Below are positions 45,779 to 62,192 of a stretch of 64,000 nt of DNA, one piece after another. Numbering within the stretch: position 1 is the stretch's first letter; every line of letters begins with the position of its first letter. The notes under the pieces are model-generated. The model worked only from the letters and a program-made list of their open reading frames with translations, did no database searches and was not told the DNA's origin. The DNA is taken from the NCBI GenBank assembly GCA_947498065.1, contig CANMIS010000005.1, positions 124,001-188,000 on the forward strand, given 5' to 3'. The DNA is from an uncultured Erythrobacter sp. GTDB lineage: Bacteria; Pseudomonadota; Alphaproteobacteria; Sphingomonadales; Sphingomonadaceae. A program made the position numbers and the translations under genes.

Positions 45779-46419
45779 GCGCTTGCTCCGGCAAGGCTAG
45801 CGCTTGATGCGGTTTGGGCGCCCGCTGTCCCTGCTTCAAAATCACCGCGTTCAATCGCATTGAACTGAGCGCTGGCACTCGCGAGATGCTGAGCCACGGC
45901 CTGTGCATCTGGCAGGGCGCGCAGCATCGGCTGGGGATGAGAGATGTGCCATGGGCGCGCATGCGGCCACAGCAGCAGATAACCGAGCACCGTCTTATCG
46001 CCGAGCTCTAAGGCGATGTCGCCGTAGCCTTTGCCGCGATCCGCGAAATGCGCTGCGGTCACTTTCTTCAACGGAACATTGATCCGCTTATCCACGGCCA
46101 TGCCGACCCGCATGATCAGCCGCGCATCAGTGAGGATGTAGAGCGTGTTGCGCACGGTCAGCCATGCTGCGGCATAGAAGAGCGCGATAACGCCCGCGCC
46201 AAAAACGGCCACAAATGTCGCCGCATCATAGCGCCCCAGAGCCACCGCCAGCGCTGCCAAAGCCGCAAAATAGATCGCCATTGAGTAGGTGTGAAAAGCG
46301 GTGCGGGCGAGCACAGCCGTGTTAGGCCGTCCTTGCCACAGCACCGTTTCATCATCCGCAGGCGTCCCCAGCGGATCGCCTTGCGCATCAGGAAACTGCG
46401 GAGCGTCTTCCTGTGTCAT
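45775..46419 (-). CDS. puhB: Photosynthetic complex assembly protein PuhB
   Basis: A 214-residue membrane protein that helps to assemble the reaction centre. It starts with a soluble DETVLWQGRP segment, has two spans (about 45-90) and a PH-like bacterial domain with NTLYILTDARLIMRVGMA followed by INVPLKKV. The C-terminal 30 residues are Ala-rich. It overlaps puhA and puhC by four bases each. Confidence 0.93.
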   Translation of the reverse strand: MTQEDAPQFPDAQGDPLGTPADDETVLWQGRPNTAVLARTAFHTYSMAIYFAALAALAVALGRYDAATFVAVFGAGVIALFYAAAWLTVRNTLYILTDARLIMRVGMAVDKRINVPLKKVTAAHFADRGKGYGDIALELGDKTVLGYLLLWPHARPWHISHPQPMLRALPDAQAVAQHLASASAQFNAIERGDFEAGTAGAQTASSASLAGASA

Positions 46420-47201
46420 AGCACCGGTTCCTGACGCTCTGGCGTAGCGTAGAGATAGCCGCCGCCAAAGTAAGCCATCACGCGCTCTTCTTCATCGCGA
46501 GTGATTTGGCCCGGCGTTGCAAGCTGAGGCACATCCTCAAACTGCTCTGCTGTGATCGCATCAATATCGATCAGCGGGGTCTTATCGCCGAGCAGGCCCG
46601 GTGTCTGAACCTTTGCCATAAACATTGGCGCCAGCACTTTCTTGCCGGAATTGGTCGTCACCTCGAGATAGCGGATGATGTGCTCTGACTGGTCAACCCA
46701 GACATCGCTGATCTTGCCCGCCAGTTTCTTATTCGCGTCATAGACCGGCAGACCCACAGGATCGGCGTCGTTTGGCGCGATTTCGATCTCGTGGCTGTCG
46801 CCAATCGGAACGATCCGCGGGCGGCCATCAATGGTCAGGTCTGGATTGGTTGAACGTTTCGCATATGCGCCCGGACCCATGCCGGATTTCATGGCATCGC
46901 CTTCGGGCACATAGGGCGCGCCAGCGGCGCCAAAGGTGCGTTTTGCTGGCACATCAACTGGATCGCGCGGCACGTCTTCTGGGATGTATTCGCCTTGACC
47001 GTGCGGGAGCTTGAAGACCTTCTTGTCGCCATCAGTGAGCGGCGTGCCCACCACTTTTCCGGTCCATTCATCTTCCAGAGGATAGCCTTCGCGGCGGCTT
47101 TCGCGGTTTAGATAAATGACCAGACCGATGAAAAAGAGCACGAAGAGCAGGAAGACCAATTCCGCCACGTCAAACGTGCCTACTATGTATGTTGCGTTCA
47201 T
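46416..47201 (-). CDS. puhA: Photosynthetic reaction centre H subunit PuhA
   Basis: A 261-residue subunit that caps the cytoplasmic side of the L/M core and guides proton transfer to the quinone site. One N-terminal span (about 13-33, ELVFLLFVLFFIGLVIYL) is followed by NRESRREGYPLED and a C-terminal PRC-barrel-like domain (GLPVYDANKKLAGKISDVWVD, about residues 152-172). The arrangement and length are normal. The start lies 22 bases after lhaA; a CACTCCTCTC stretch on the + strand gives a GAGAGGAGTG ribosome site. Confidence 0.96.
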   Translation of the reverse strand: MNATYIVGTFDVAELVFLLFVLFFIGLVIYLNRESRREGYPLEDEWTGKVVGTPLTDGDKKVFKLPHGQGEYIPEDVPRDPVDVPAKRTFGAAGAPYVPEGDAMKSGMGPGAYAKRSTNPDLTIDGRPRIVPIGDSHEIEIAPNDADPVGLPVYDANKKLAGKISDVWVDQSEHIIRYLEVTTNSGKKVLAPMFMAKVQTPGLLGDKTPLIDIDAITAEQFEDVPQLATPGQITRDEEERVMAYFGGGYLYATPERQEPVL

Positions 47202-47223
47202 CTCACACTCCTCTCATTCACAC

Positions 47224-48650
47224 TCAGGTTGGGAACTCGCGCAGTCCAAAGGGGACTGGTGCTTCGTCGTTCCCAGATTTGCGATGGCGGCCCACCAACG
47301 GGCCGAGGGCGATCAAGCCCGCCAGCAAAAGTACAATCTCGATACAGTAAACTGTGGTGTATCCGCTGGCTCTGGTGGCCAGACCCGGGGCCAGATCACC
47401 GGCCATGGCAACGCTCGATACGCCGTCACGAATGACGCCGCCCAGCGCAATGGCGAGGCCTGCGCAGCTTGCTTGAACCGCGCCCCATACGCCGAGCGCC
47501 AGCCCAGCGGTTTCGCGCTTGGCGATGCTCATCGCCTCAATCAACGTTCCGACTGAAAACAGGCCTAGGCCAAGCCCGATTGCGGTCGCGCCGCCAAACA
47601 GCATGGCGACCGAATTGAACGGAGCTGCAAACAGGATCAGCAGGAATGCGGTGACCCCGGCGACCAAACCCATGCCGGCGATGCGCAAAGGATCGCCGCC
47701 TTTGGTAAGCGAGCGACCAGAAAGCAGGAAACCGAGCAAAGCGCCCGCTGCCCATGCGCCAGTAAGGCCCGTGGTCGCGCCCACAGAGAGGCCAAGAATT
47801 TCGCCGCCATATGGCTCCAGCAAGGCATCTTGCATCGCAAAACCTGCTGCACCGATGCCGATTGCGGTCAGGAGCCGGGCGTTGCGGCCATCATTGATGA
47901 AGGCGCGCCACAGCGTTCCAAAGCCAGGTGTCTCGCGGTTTGGCGCGGTCAGCTCTTTGTTGCGCGCTTCTTGCTTCCAAAGGGCGATGACATTGAGCAC
48001 GAGGGTTAGGACTGCCGCGCCTTGGATGACTTGGACAAGCCGGGTTTCAGTAAAGTCGATCAGGAAGCCGCCGATCGCAAAAGCGGAGAACATCATGCCG
48101 ATCAGCAGCATGACATAGAGCAGAGCGACCGCGCGTGGGCGTTTGTCCTCCGGCGCAAGATCGGTCGCCAACGCAAGGCCAGCAGTTTGCGTCGTATGAA
48201 TGCCGCCGCCGGTTAGCAGAAATGCGGCCGCCGAACTGATGATACCAAGGGTGAAGGTGTCTTCCCGCCCGAGCAGCAGCAGCGCAAATGGCATGATCGC
48301 AAGACCGCCGAACTGCATCATCGTGCCAAACCAGATGTAGGGCACGCGCCGCCAGCCAAGGACCGAGCGGTGGGTGTCAGACCGGTGGCCAATAAGCGCG
48401 CGGAATGGAGCGATTAGCAATGGCACCGCGATCAGCACGGCGATGAGCCATGCGGGCGCATTCAGCTCCACGATTAGCACCCGGTTTAGCGTGCCATTGA
48501 GCAAGACCATCGCCATGCCGACGCTTACCTGAAACAGCGCGAGGCGCAGCAGGCGAGGTAGCGGCAGGTCTGCGCTCGCCGCATCTGCAAACGGAAGCCA
48601 CCCAGCGGCGGCTTGGATCCATTTGACAGAAGGGGCGGAATTGCTGGCCA

Positions 48651-48651
<1 letters not shown>
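47224..48651 (-). CDS. lhaA: Light-harvesting 1 assembly protein LhaA (PucC family MFS)
   Basis: A 475-residue, 12-span protein of the PucC/LhaA branch of the MFS fold. LhaA is needed for LH1 assembly, perhaps delivering bacteriochlorophyll. Recognisable parts are GTLNRVLIVELNAPAWL (about 48), FRALIGHRSDTHRSVLGWRRVPYIW and the HTTQTAGLALATDLAPE loop. It overlaps the bchM stop by one base and precedes puhA, the standard order. Confidence 0.94.
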
Positions 48652-53868
<5,217 letters not shown>

Positions 53869-53879
<11 letters not shown>

Positions 53880-55449
53880 AATGCGCCTTCGCATCATACA
53901 AAGTGTCTAGGTCGATCTCGAAGCGGCCTTGGTCTGCGGCGAAATTCTCTGTGTTGCGGCGGGCTTTGCCGCGCACGAAGAACGGGATTTTCTTAAGCTC
54001 GCGCTCTGCCTCTGCAGTCCAGATTGTATCATTGGCAGCTTCGACTGGAGCTATAGTAGGCGCAGGCGCTTCTGGTTCTGCAGATTGGGTCGGAGTGCTT
54101 GCTTGCGGCATTTTGGGGGCATGGGCCGCGTGATGCGACGGACCAGCATCGTCGGAAAATTCAAAGTCATCGCGGAACATGGTGAGCAAATGCTCCTCCA
54201 GTCCCATCACAAGCGGGTGGACCCAGGTGTCGAAGATGACATTGGCGCCTTCAAACCCCATTTGCGGGGAATGGCGCGCCGGGAAATCTTGAACGTGAAC
54301 CGGTGAGGAAATCACCGCGCAGGGCATGCCGAGCCGCTTGGCAATGTGCCGTTCCATCTGCGTGCCGAGAACGAGCTCTGGCTGAACGGCCATAATCGCA
54401 TCTTCGACCGCCATGTGATCGTCGGTGATCAGCGGTTCGACATCGTAAAGCTTGGCTGCTGCGCGAATGTCGCGGGCAAATTCGCGGTTGTAACAGCCGA
54501 GGCCGCAGACCTTAAAGCCGAGCTCTTCATGAGCGATTTTCGCAGCGGCAACCGCATGGGTCGCATCGCCGAAGATAAAAACGCGCTTGCCGGTAAGATA
54601 ATTGGAATCGACCGAGCGGCTCCACCACGGCATCCGGGCGGAATCGTCGCCGAGCGCAGAAGTGGGATCAACCTCTGCTAACTCGGCGACTTCCGCGATA
54701 AACGCGCGCGTAGCGCTGACGCCTATCGGGACCGTGCGAACGGCTGGTTGGCCAAACTCTCGTTCGAGCCAACGTGCCGCTTCATCTCCAATTTCGGGGT
54801 AAAGTACGATGTTGAAATCGGCCGCGCCGATTTGTGTAATGTCCTGCGGGCTGGCGCCCAATGGCGCCTCCAGGTGGATGTCTACGCCCAGCGCATCCAG
54901 AATCTTGCGGATTTCAACCAGATCATCGCGGTGGCGAAAACCGAGCGCGGTAGGGCCTAGCAGATTGACCAGCGGACGGCGGCCTTCGCGCGGTGCGCGC
55001 TCCACCTTGCGGTCGGCGAGCGTGCGGACGATTTGGTAGAAGCTTTCTGCAGCGCCCCAATTTTCCTTGCGCTGATAGCTTGGCAGTTCCAGCGGAATGA
55101 CTGGGCAGGGCAGGTCCATCGCCTCTGACAGACCGGCGGGATCATCCTGGATCAATTCCGCGGTGCAAGAGGCCCCGACCATCATTGCCTGCGGCTGGAA
55201 CCGGGCGGCGGCATCGCGCGCAGCGTCTTGAAACAGATGAGCCGTATCCTTGCCCAGATCGCGCGCTTCAAATGTGGTGTATGTGACCGGCGGACGCTTC
55301 CCGCGCCGCTCGATCATCGTGAACAGCAGGTCGGCATAGGTGTCGCCTTGCGGGGCGTGCAGCAAATAATGCATGCCCTCCATCGCGGTGGCGACCCGCA
55401 TGGCCCCAACGTGGGGCGGTCCTTCATAGGTCCAGACGGATAGCTGCAT
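53869..55449 (-). CDS. bchB: Light-independent protochlorophyllide reductase subunit BchB
   Basis: The beta subunit of the NifDK-like catalytic component that reduces ring D of protochlorophyllide. 526 residues. The N-terminus [20 protein letters not shown] and [12 protein letters not shown] (about 91) are typical. The C-terminal proto-chlorophyllide reductase helical domain ([21 protein letters not shown], about 472-492) is present after an Ala/Pro-rich linker (about 435-465). It overlaps bchH by 11 bases and follows bchN by three. Confidence 0.96.
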
Positions 55450-55452
55450 CGC

Positions 55453-57287
<1,835 letters not shown>

Positions 57288-57341
57288 GTATGCGAAATAC
57301 CTCCGCTTTCAATTCATGGCTTACGCCCTCTTTTACACGTG

Positions 57342-57359
57342 TGTCAATCTAGCTTGACG
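57342..57359. promoter_or_regulatory. Probable PpsR/CrtJ operator between bchF and ppaA
   Basis: TGTCAATCTAGCTTGACG contains a perfect GTCAA-N6-TTGAC palindrome and fits the TGT-N12-ACA-type PpsR consensus with one changed base (ACG). It is 55 bases upstream of bchF and 174 upstream of the ppaA start. The rest of the 57288-57532 gap shows no separate gene. Confidence 0.65.
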
Positions 57360-57532
57360 ACAATTTAAATGGACAGTGTTTCATGGGGCTGATTTGCCAG
57401 CCTGTCAAAAAAGGCGTACAGTCCAATGTGTTGGTGGGATTGGATTCGTTTTGTCCGCTCGCCCCATTGGCATTGACGCGATCCGCGCCGCATCCAGACC
57501 TTGGCTGGTTTGGCAGACCGGGAGAGTCTGTA

Positions 57533-58429
57533 ATGGCATCAGTGATTGGGGCTGGCTCAGCCGCCTTACGCAAAGTGATCAGCGAACCCTTGGCAAGGCG
57601 GAAGCGCAAAGCGCACGTTTTGAGCGATGGTGAGCAAGCTTCGCTCGCAAGCGACTCGATTGACGCGATTATCGAAAGCGAAATTCTGCCGCGCCTGCTG
57701 ATGGCGCATTCATCAAACGGTGCAGCGCCGGGGCGCGGAAGCGCTCACGAGATTGATGCATTGGATGCAAGCCGATTTGCCTCGATGCCGCTCCATTCCG
57801 AAGCCGCCGAATTGTTGGAAGAGGTCGACGCCTATCTTGCGGAAGGCGTTAGCGTTGAGGCGATCTATATTGATCTGCTCGCGCCCGCTGCGCGCAAGCT
57901 GGGAAGCCTTTGGGAAGCCGACGAGTGCGATTTCGTTGATGTCACAATGGGGCTATGGCGTTTGCAAGAAGTCATGCGCGAAATTGCCGTGCGCTCGCCG
58001 CCGGTTGTGAAAGCGCTGTCAGCACCGCGCTCGATATTGATTGCTCCAATTCCCGGCGATCAACACAGTTTTGGGGCGATTATGCTCGATGACTTGTTTG
58101 TTCGGGCCGGTTGGAAAAGCGAAGTTTTGGTCGAACCAGGACGCCGCGAATTGCTCAGCCGCGCCGGGCAAAAACCGTTCGATGTGGTGGGATTGACCAT
58201 ATCTCGTGATTGCCCTAGCGCCGCGATCACCCACATGATCAACGCCCTGCGAAGCGTTGCCGCGAACCCTCATATGCGAGTGCTCATTGGCGGACGTGTG
58301 GTCAATGAAAACCCTGATCTGGTCGCAGAGGTCGGAGCCGATGGCACAGCGCTTGATGCCCGAGCAGCTGTTGAAATAGCTGAACAATTGGTTCGGGAAG
58401 CGATTACGAGTGTGCATCAAACGCAATAG
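57533..58429 (+). CDS. ppaA: Cobalamin-binding photosynthesis regulator PpaA/AerR
   Basis: A B12-binding antirepressor that, in Rhodobacter, modulates PpsR/CrtJ according to light. From the ATG at 57533 (GGGAGAG upstream) it has 298 residues. A helical cap region (about 60-155, with YIDLLAPAARKLGSLWEAD) is followed by the cobalamin domain with DQHSFG (DxHxxG, His178 as lower axial ligand candidate) and GLTISRDC and LIGGRVV motifs. The frame stays open to an ATG at 57383, allowing a form with 50 more residues. It lies 12 bases before ppsR, so the pair is co-transcribed. Confidence 0.92.
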   Translation: MASVIGAGSAALRKVISEPLARRKRKAHVLSDGEQASLASDSIDAIIESEILPRLLMAHSSNGAAPGRGSAHEIDALDASRFASMPLHSEAAELLEEVDAYLAEGVSVEAIYIDLLAPAARKLGSLWEADECDFVDVTMGLWRLQEVMREIAVRSPPVVKALSAPRSILIAPIPGDQHSFGAIMLDDLFVRAGWKSEVLVEPGRRELLSRAGQKPFDVVGLTISRDCPSAAITHMINALRSVAANPHMRVLIGGRVVNENPDLVAEVGADGTALDARAAVEIAEQLVREAITSVHQTQ

Positions 58430-58441
58430 ACTAGATTGCGC

Positions 58442-59866
58442 ATGTTAACCCGCAAACATAGCATCGAGGGCAAGAGCCCTTTCGGCGATGCAGCGGAGCT
58501 GTTTGATTCGCTGGATGCCGATGCCGCCATGAAATTGGCCATGGTTGCGGGGGATATCACGCTCGTTCTTGATGATACTGGCACCATTCTGGATGCCGCT
58601 TACGATCCAGAGCATTATCCGGGGTTAGAAAACCTCACCGGGAGCAATTGGATCGATACGGTGACGGTTGAGAGCCGCCCGAAGATCATGGAAATGCTTG
58701 CCGCCGCGCGCCGGGGCGAGGTTCAGCATTGGCGCCAAGTGAACCACACGGTCCGCGACGGCGACGTGCCGATCCGCTATGTTGTGGTCAGTGTTAACGG
58801 CGGCGAGCACCGGATTGCCTTTGGCCGTGACCTGCGCGAGGCGGCAAAACTCCAGCAGCGTCTACTGCAAGTTCAGCAATCGCTTGAGCGTGATTACCTG
58901 CGGATGCGCCAGGTAGAGACGCGTTATCGCATGCTGTTCGATATCTCTGGCGAGCCGGTTGTGATCGTCGATGTCTCCTCGCAGCGCGTGCGAGAGGCAA
59001 ATCCGGCGGCGCATGATTTGCTTGGCGCGCGGGCAGGCTCTTTGGTTGGCAAGAAGCTGCTTTCCCTATTTGATCGCAATTCGCGAGACGATGTTTTGGC
59101 GCTCACGGGTTCAGCGCTGGCATCGGACAGCGTGTCTCCGGTTGAGGTTGCCCTGTCAAAAGGCAGCACGCCTGCGATTTTGGCGGCCTCGGGCTTCACT
59201 CAGGACCGCGTCCAATATCTGCTGCTGCGCCTGAACCCAGTCGCGCGGGATGAGGTGGCTGCTGAGGCCACACCGGTGCAGAACATTGTGGATCAGATGC
59301 CCGATGCCTTTGTGGTGGCTGATCGCGATATGCACCTGGTCAGCGCCAATCTCGCCTTTGTCGAGCTGGTGCAGGCGGCGAGTGTTGATCAGCTGCGCGG
59401 TCGCCATTTGTCCGAATGGATTGGGCGCCCGGGCATCGATCTGGAACTGATTACGGGACAGATCGACCAGCACGGATCAGCCCGCAATGTCAGCACCGTT
59501 TTGCGCGCGAGCAGCGAAGATGCTGGCGAGCCAGTAGAGCTGTCTGCCGTCGTCAGCGGCGATGATGAAGCGCATTTCGGCTTCGTAATCCGCCCGATTG
59601 GTCGCCGACTGCGCGATCTGCCGCCTGGCTCTGAAGATTTGCCGCGCTCGGTTGATCAACTCACTGATCTGGTTGGCCGCATGCCGCTTAAAGATATTGT
59701 CCGCGAAAGCACCGATCTGATCGAGCGATTGTGCATCGAGGCGGCGCTGTCATACACTTCGGACAATCGCGCATCCGCCGCCGAGATCCTCGGCCTTTCC
59801 CGCCAGAGCCTCTATTCCAAGTTGCACCGCCATGGATTGGGCAATTTAGCGGCTGAAAACGACTAG
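58442..59866 (+). CDS. ppsR: Photosynthesis repressor PpsR/CrtJ
   Basis: A repressor of bch, crt and puc/puf genes under aerobic conditions. The ATG at 58442 gives 474 residues; a TTG six bases earlier is possible. Three PAS-like regions (about 25-140, 155-270 and 280-385) with a coiled-coil-like linker (KLQQRLLQVQQSLERDYLRM) lead to a Fis-type helix-turn-helix at the C-terminus (ASAAEILGLSRQSLYSKLHR). The only cysteine in the whole protein is Cys431 in IERLCIEAAL, matching the HTH-region cysteine of CrtJ. The intramolecular disulphide proposed for Rhodobacter PpsR cannot form here. Confidence 0.95.
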   Translation: MLTRKHSIEGKSPFGDAAELFDSLDADAAMKLAMVAGDITLVLDDTGTILDAAYDPEHYPGLENLTGSNWIDTVTVESRPKIMEMLAAARRGEVQHWRQVNHTVRDGDVPIRYVVVSVNGGEHRIAFGRDLREAAKLQQRLLQVQQSLERDYLRMRQVETRYRMLFDISGEPVVIVDVSSQRVREANPAAHDLLGARAGSLVGKKLLSLFDRNSRDDVLALTGSALASDSVSPVEVALSKGSTPAILAASGFTQDRVQYLLLRLNPVARDEVAAEATPVQNIVDQMPDAFVVADRDMHLVSANLAFVELVQAASVDQLRGRHLSEWIGRPGIDLELITGQIDQHGSARNVSTVLRASSEDAGEPVELSAVVSGDDEAHFGFVIRPIGRRLRDLPPGSEDLPRSVDQLTDLVGRMPLKDIVRESTDLIERLCIEAALSYTSDNRASAAEILGLSRQSLYSKLHRHGLGNLAAEND

Positions 59867-59870
59867 TTCT

Positions 59871-59885
59871 TTGCAAAGTTTGCAA
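59871..59885. repeat. TTGCAAA-G-TTTGCAA palindrome after ppsR
   Basis: A perfect 15-base palindrome, directly after the ppsR stop and 15 bases before the PpsR-type site. It shares arms with the sites in the alpha-glucan locus but has a one-base spacer. Confidence 0.3.
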
Positions 59886-59899
59886 GCGACTGGCAAAAG

Positions 59900-59917
59900 T
59901 GTCAAAATAATTTGACG
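59900..59917. promoter_or_regulatory. Probable PpsR/CrtJ operator upstream of bchG
   Basis: TGTCAAAATAATTTGACG holds a perfect GTCAAA-N4-TTTGAC palindrome with the same outer spacing and the same final ACG as the site near bchF. It ends 29 bases before the bchG ATG, as expected for a repressor blocking the bchG promoter. Confidence 0.65.
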
Positions 59918-59946
59918 CATTGAAGTGTCAGGCATAGCCTGCACTT

Positions 59947-60849
59947 ATGCAGCGATCTGCGACCTCGACTCACCATGCACCGATTCCGGCGCTTCGTGAT
60001 GTTGTTCAGCTTCTAAAGCCGATTACCTGGTTCCCCCCGATGTGGGCCTTTATGTGCGGCGCGGTGTCTTCTGGCGCGAGCATGGATGGACGCTGGCTGT
60101 TTGTGGCAGCCGGTATCATCCTCGCAGGGCCATTGGTTTGCGGGACCAGCCAGGCGGTGAACGATTGGTTTGATCGTCATGTCGATGCCATCAACGAACC
60201 AGACCGGCCCATTCCATCGGGGCGCATTGCGGGCCGCTGGGGTCTGTATGTGGCGATTGCGGGCACTGTTCTATCGGCGATAGTCGCGGGGCTGCTCGGC
60301 CCGTGGGTTTTGGTCGCCGGGCTGGTTGGGCTGGGCCTTGCCTGGGCATACAGCGCGCCGCCATTCCGTCTCAAATCCAGCGGCTGGGCCGGGCCCGCCG
60401 TGGTTGGCTTGACCTATGAAGGGCTCAGCTGGTTTACCGGGGCGAGCGTAATGACCGGGGCTTTGCCATCCGCGCAGGTGCTCATCGTGCTCGCACTCTA
60501 CAGCGTGGGCGCGCACGGCATTATGACACTCAATGACTTTAAGGCGGTGGAGGGCGATCGCCAGACAGGGCTTAAGTCTCTGCCCGTCACTCTGGGCGTC
60601 AAGAACGCGGCGCGATTGGCCTGCGCTGTAATGGCGGCGGCGCAAGCGATTGTTATCGCGCTGCTTGCGTATTGGGGCCTGATGACTTCTGCGATTGCTG
60701 TTGCTGTCTTGCTGCTCGCGCAATTGGCCGCAATGCCGCGCCTGCTCAGTAATCCTGCGAAATATGCGCCTTGGTATAATGCCGTCGGGGTGCTGCTCTA
60801 TGTGCTTGGCATGTTGGCCGCAGCGCTGGGGCTGGGGAGCTACATCTGA
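59947..60849 (+). CDS. bchG: Bacteriochlorophyll synthase BchG
   Basis: A UbiA-family prenyltransferase that attaches geranylgeranyl to bacteriochlorophyllide a. 300 residues with about eight spans. The first D-rich motif is in NDWFDRHVDAINEPDRPIPSG (about 77-97) and the second in MTLNDFKAVEGDRQTG (about 194). LKPITWFPPMWAFMCGAVSSG near residue 24 is typical of BchG. No clear ribosome site precedes the ATG. It probably starts a bchG-MFS-bchP-tspO operon. Confidence 0.95.
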   Translation: MQRSATSTHHAPIPALRDVVQLLKPITWFPPMWAFMCGAVSSGASMDGRWLFVAAGIILAGPLVCGTSQAVNDWFDRHVDAINEPDRPIPSGRIAGRWGLYVAIAGTVLSAIVAGLLGPWVLVAGLVGLGLAWAYSAPPFRLKSSGWAGPAVVGLTYEGLSWFTGASVMTGALPSAQVLIVLALYSVGAHGIMTLNDFKAVEGDRQTGLKSLPVTLGVKNAARLACAVMAAAQAIVIALLAYWGLMTSAIAVAVLLLAQLAAMPRLLSNPAKYAPWYNAVGVLLYVLGMLAAALGLGSYI

Positions 60850-62192
60850 TGGACGGCGGCGCATCATCTGCACGCGGCCTCAGCTGGTTTGCGATTGCCA
60901 GGATCGGCGTCGTTCAAGCAAGCATTGGCGCGATTGTGATGCTGGCGACCTCGCTTCTCAACCGCGTGATGGTGGTCGAATATTCGCTCGCGGCGGCGAT
61001 CCCCGCCGGGCTCGTTGCTTGGCACTACGCTGTGCAATTAGGGCGCCCACTGTTCGGCCATGGATCAGACAAAGGGCGCAAACGCACGCCTTGGATCTTG
61101 GGCGGCATCATAGTGCTCGCCGCTGGGGCGATGCTGGCGATCAATGCAACGGTGATGATGGACAGCAACCGTAGCTTCGCGATTGGACTCGCGATTCTGG
61201 GCTTTACTCTGATTGGAGCAGGCGTGGGCGCGAGCGGAACCTCGGCACTGGCGCTTCTGGCCTCTGGTGTAGCGCCGGGACGGCGAGCGGCTGCGGCGGC
61301 GACCACATGGATCATGATGGTGGCCGGGATTGTCATTTCCGCCGCCACCGCTGGCACATTGCTCAAGCCCGCTTTTCCTAATGAGCCGTTTTCGCCCGAT
61401 CGCTTGGTCAGTGTCGCGAGCGGTGTGGCTATCGCTGCGGTCATCGCCACTGCGCTGGCAGTCATCCGGCTGGAGCCTGCGCGGCAGGTCTTCGCTGAGA
61501 CAGCCAAGGACGAACCGACCCCGGATTTCCGCGCCGCACTGGCGGAGATTTATGCGGAACCCGCCGCGCGCCGTTTCACTGTTTTCATCTTCGTCTCAAT
61601 GTTGGCTTACAGCATGCAGGATCTGATCTTGGAGCCGTTTGCTGGGCTCGTGTTTGATATGTCACCCGGCGCTTCGACCCAGCTTTCCAGCATGCAGCAT
61701 GGCGGTGTTCTGCTCGGCATGATCCTCGCTGGAATTGGCGGCAGCGCCTTTGCTGGGCGCATGCCAGTCGACCTCAAAATCTGGATCGTCACCGGCTGCG
61801 TAGGATCGGCGATTGCTCTTTCAGGCCTCGCCATGGCCGCTGTTTACGGGCCGGGCTGGCCGCTGGCCGCCAATGTCTTTGCGCTCGGGTTTTGCAACGG
61901 CGTGTTCGCGGTTGCCGCCATCGGCGCCATGATGGGCCTAGCCGGATCGGGTGAGAAAACCCGCGAAGGCGTGCGCATGGGCGTGTGGGGCGCAAGCCAG
62001 GCGATCGCCTTTGGCCTAGGCGGCCTTCTGGGCGCGCTTGGTGTCGATTTCGCCCGCCGCACCAATCAGGGCGACGGCGATGCCTTCCAACTGATTTTCG
62101 CGCTCGAAGCCGGGCTTTTCATCATCGCTGCCGGCCTGGCGCTGCGCGCCACTCGCCGCATTCATTCCTCGCAAAAACAGGTGTTCGCATGA
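60849..62192 (+). CDS. PucC-family MFS protein between bchG and bchP
   Basis: A 447-residue, 12-span protein of the PucC/LhaA fold, found in the bchG-bchP interval of many purple phototrophs. Markers are LNRVMVVEYSLAAAIPAGLV (about 37), RPLFGHGSDKGRKRTPWI and SMQDLILEPFAGLVFDMSPG (about 255). It is related to LhaA but shorter. Its start shares one base with the bchG stop and its stop overlaps bchP (ATGA). It may hand bacteriochlorophyll to light-harvesting proteins; this role is inferred. Confidence 0.9.
   Translation: MDGGASSARGLSWFAIARIGVVQASIGAIVMLATSLLNRVMVVEYSLAAAIPAGLVAWHYAVQLGRPLFGHGSDKGRKRTPWILGGIIVLAAGAMLAINATVMMDSNRSFAIGLAILGFTLIGAGVGASGTSALALLASGVAPGRRAAAAATTWIMMVAGIVISAATAGTLLKPAFPNEPFSPDRLVSVASGVAIAAVIATALAVIRLEPARQVFAETAKDEPTPDFRAALAEIYAEPAARRFTVFIFVSMLAYSMQDLILEPFAGLVFDMSPGASTQLSSMQHGGVLLGMILAGIGGSAFAGRMPVDLKIWIVTGCVGSAIALSGLAMAAVYGPGWPLAANVFALGFCNGVFAVAAIGAMMGLAGSGEKTREGVRMGVWGASQAIAFGLGGLLGALGVDFARRTNQGDGDAFQLIFALEAGLFIIAAGLALRATRRIHSSQKQVFA

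Noticed and set aside
59871..59885. Joining the TTGCAAA palindrome after ppsR to the sugar-locus regulon
   Set aside because: Same arms but a different spacer and an unrelated context; AT-rich palindromes of this length can occur by chance. Kept only as a low-confidence repeat.
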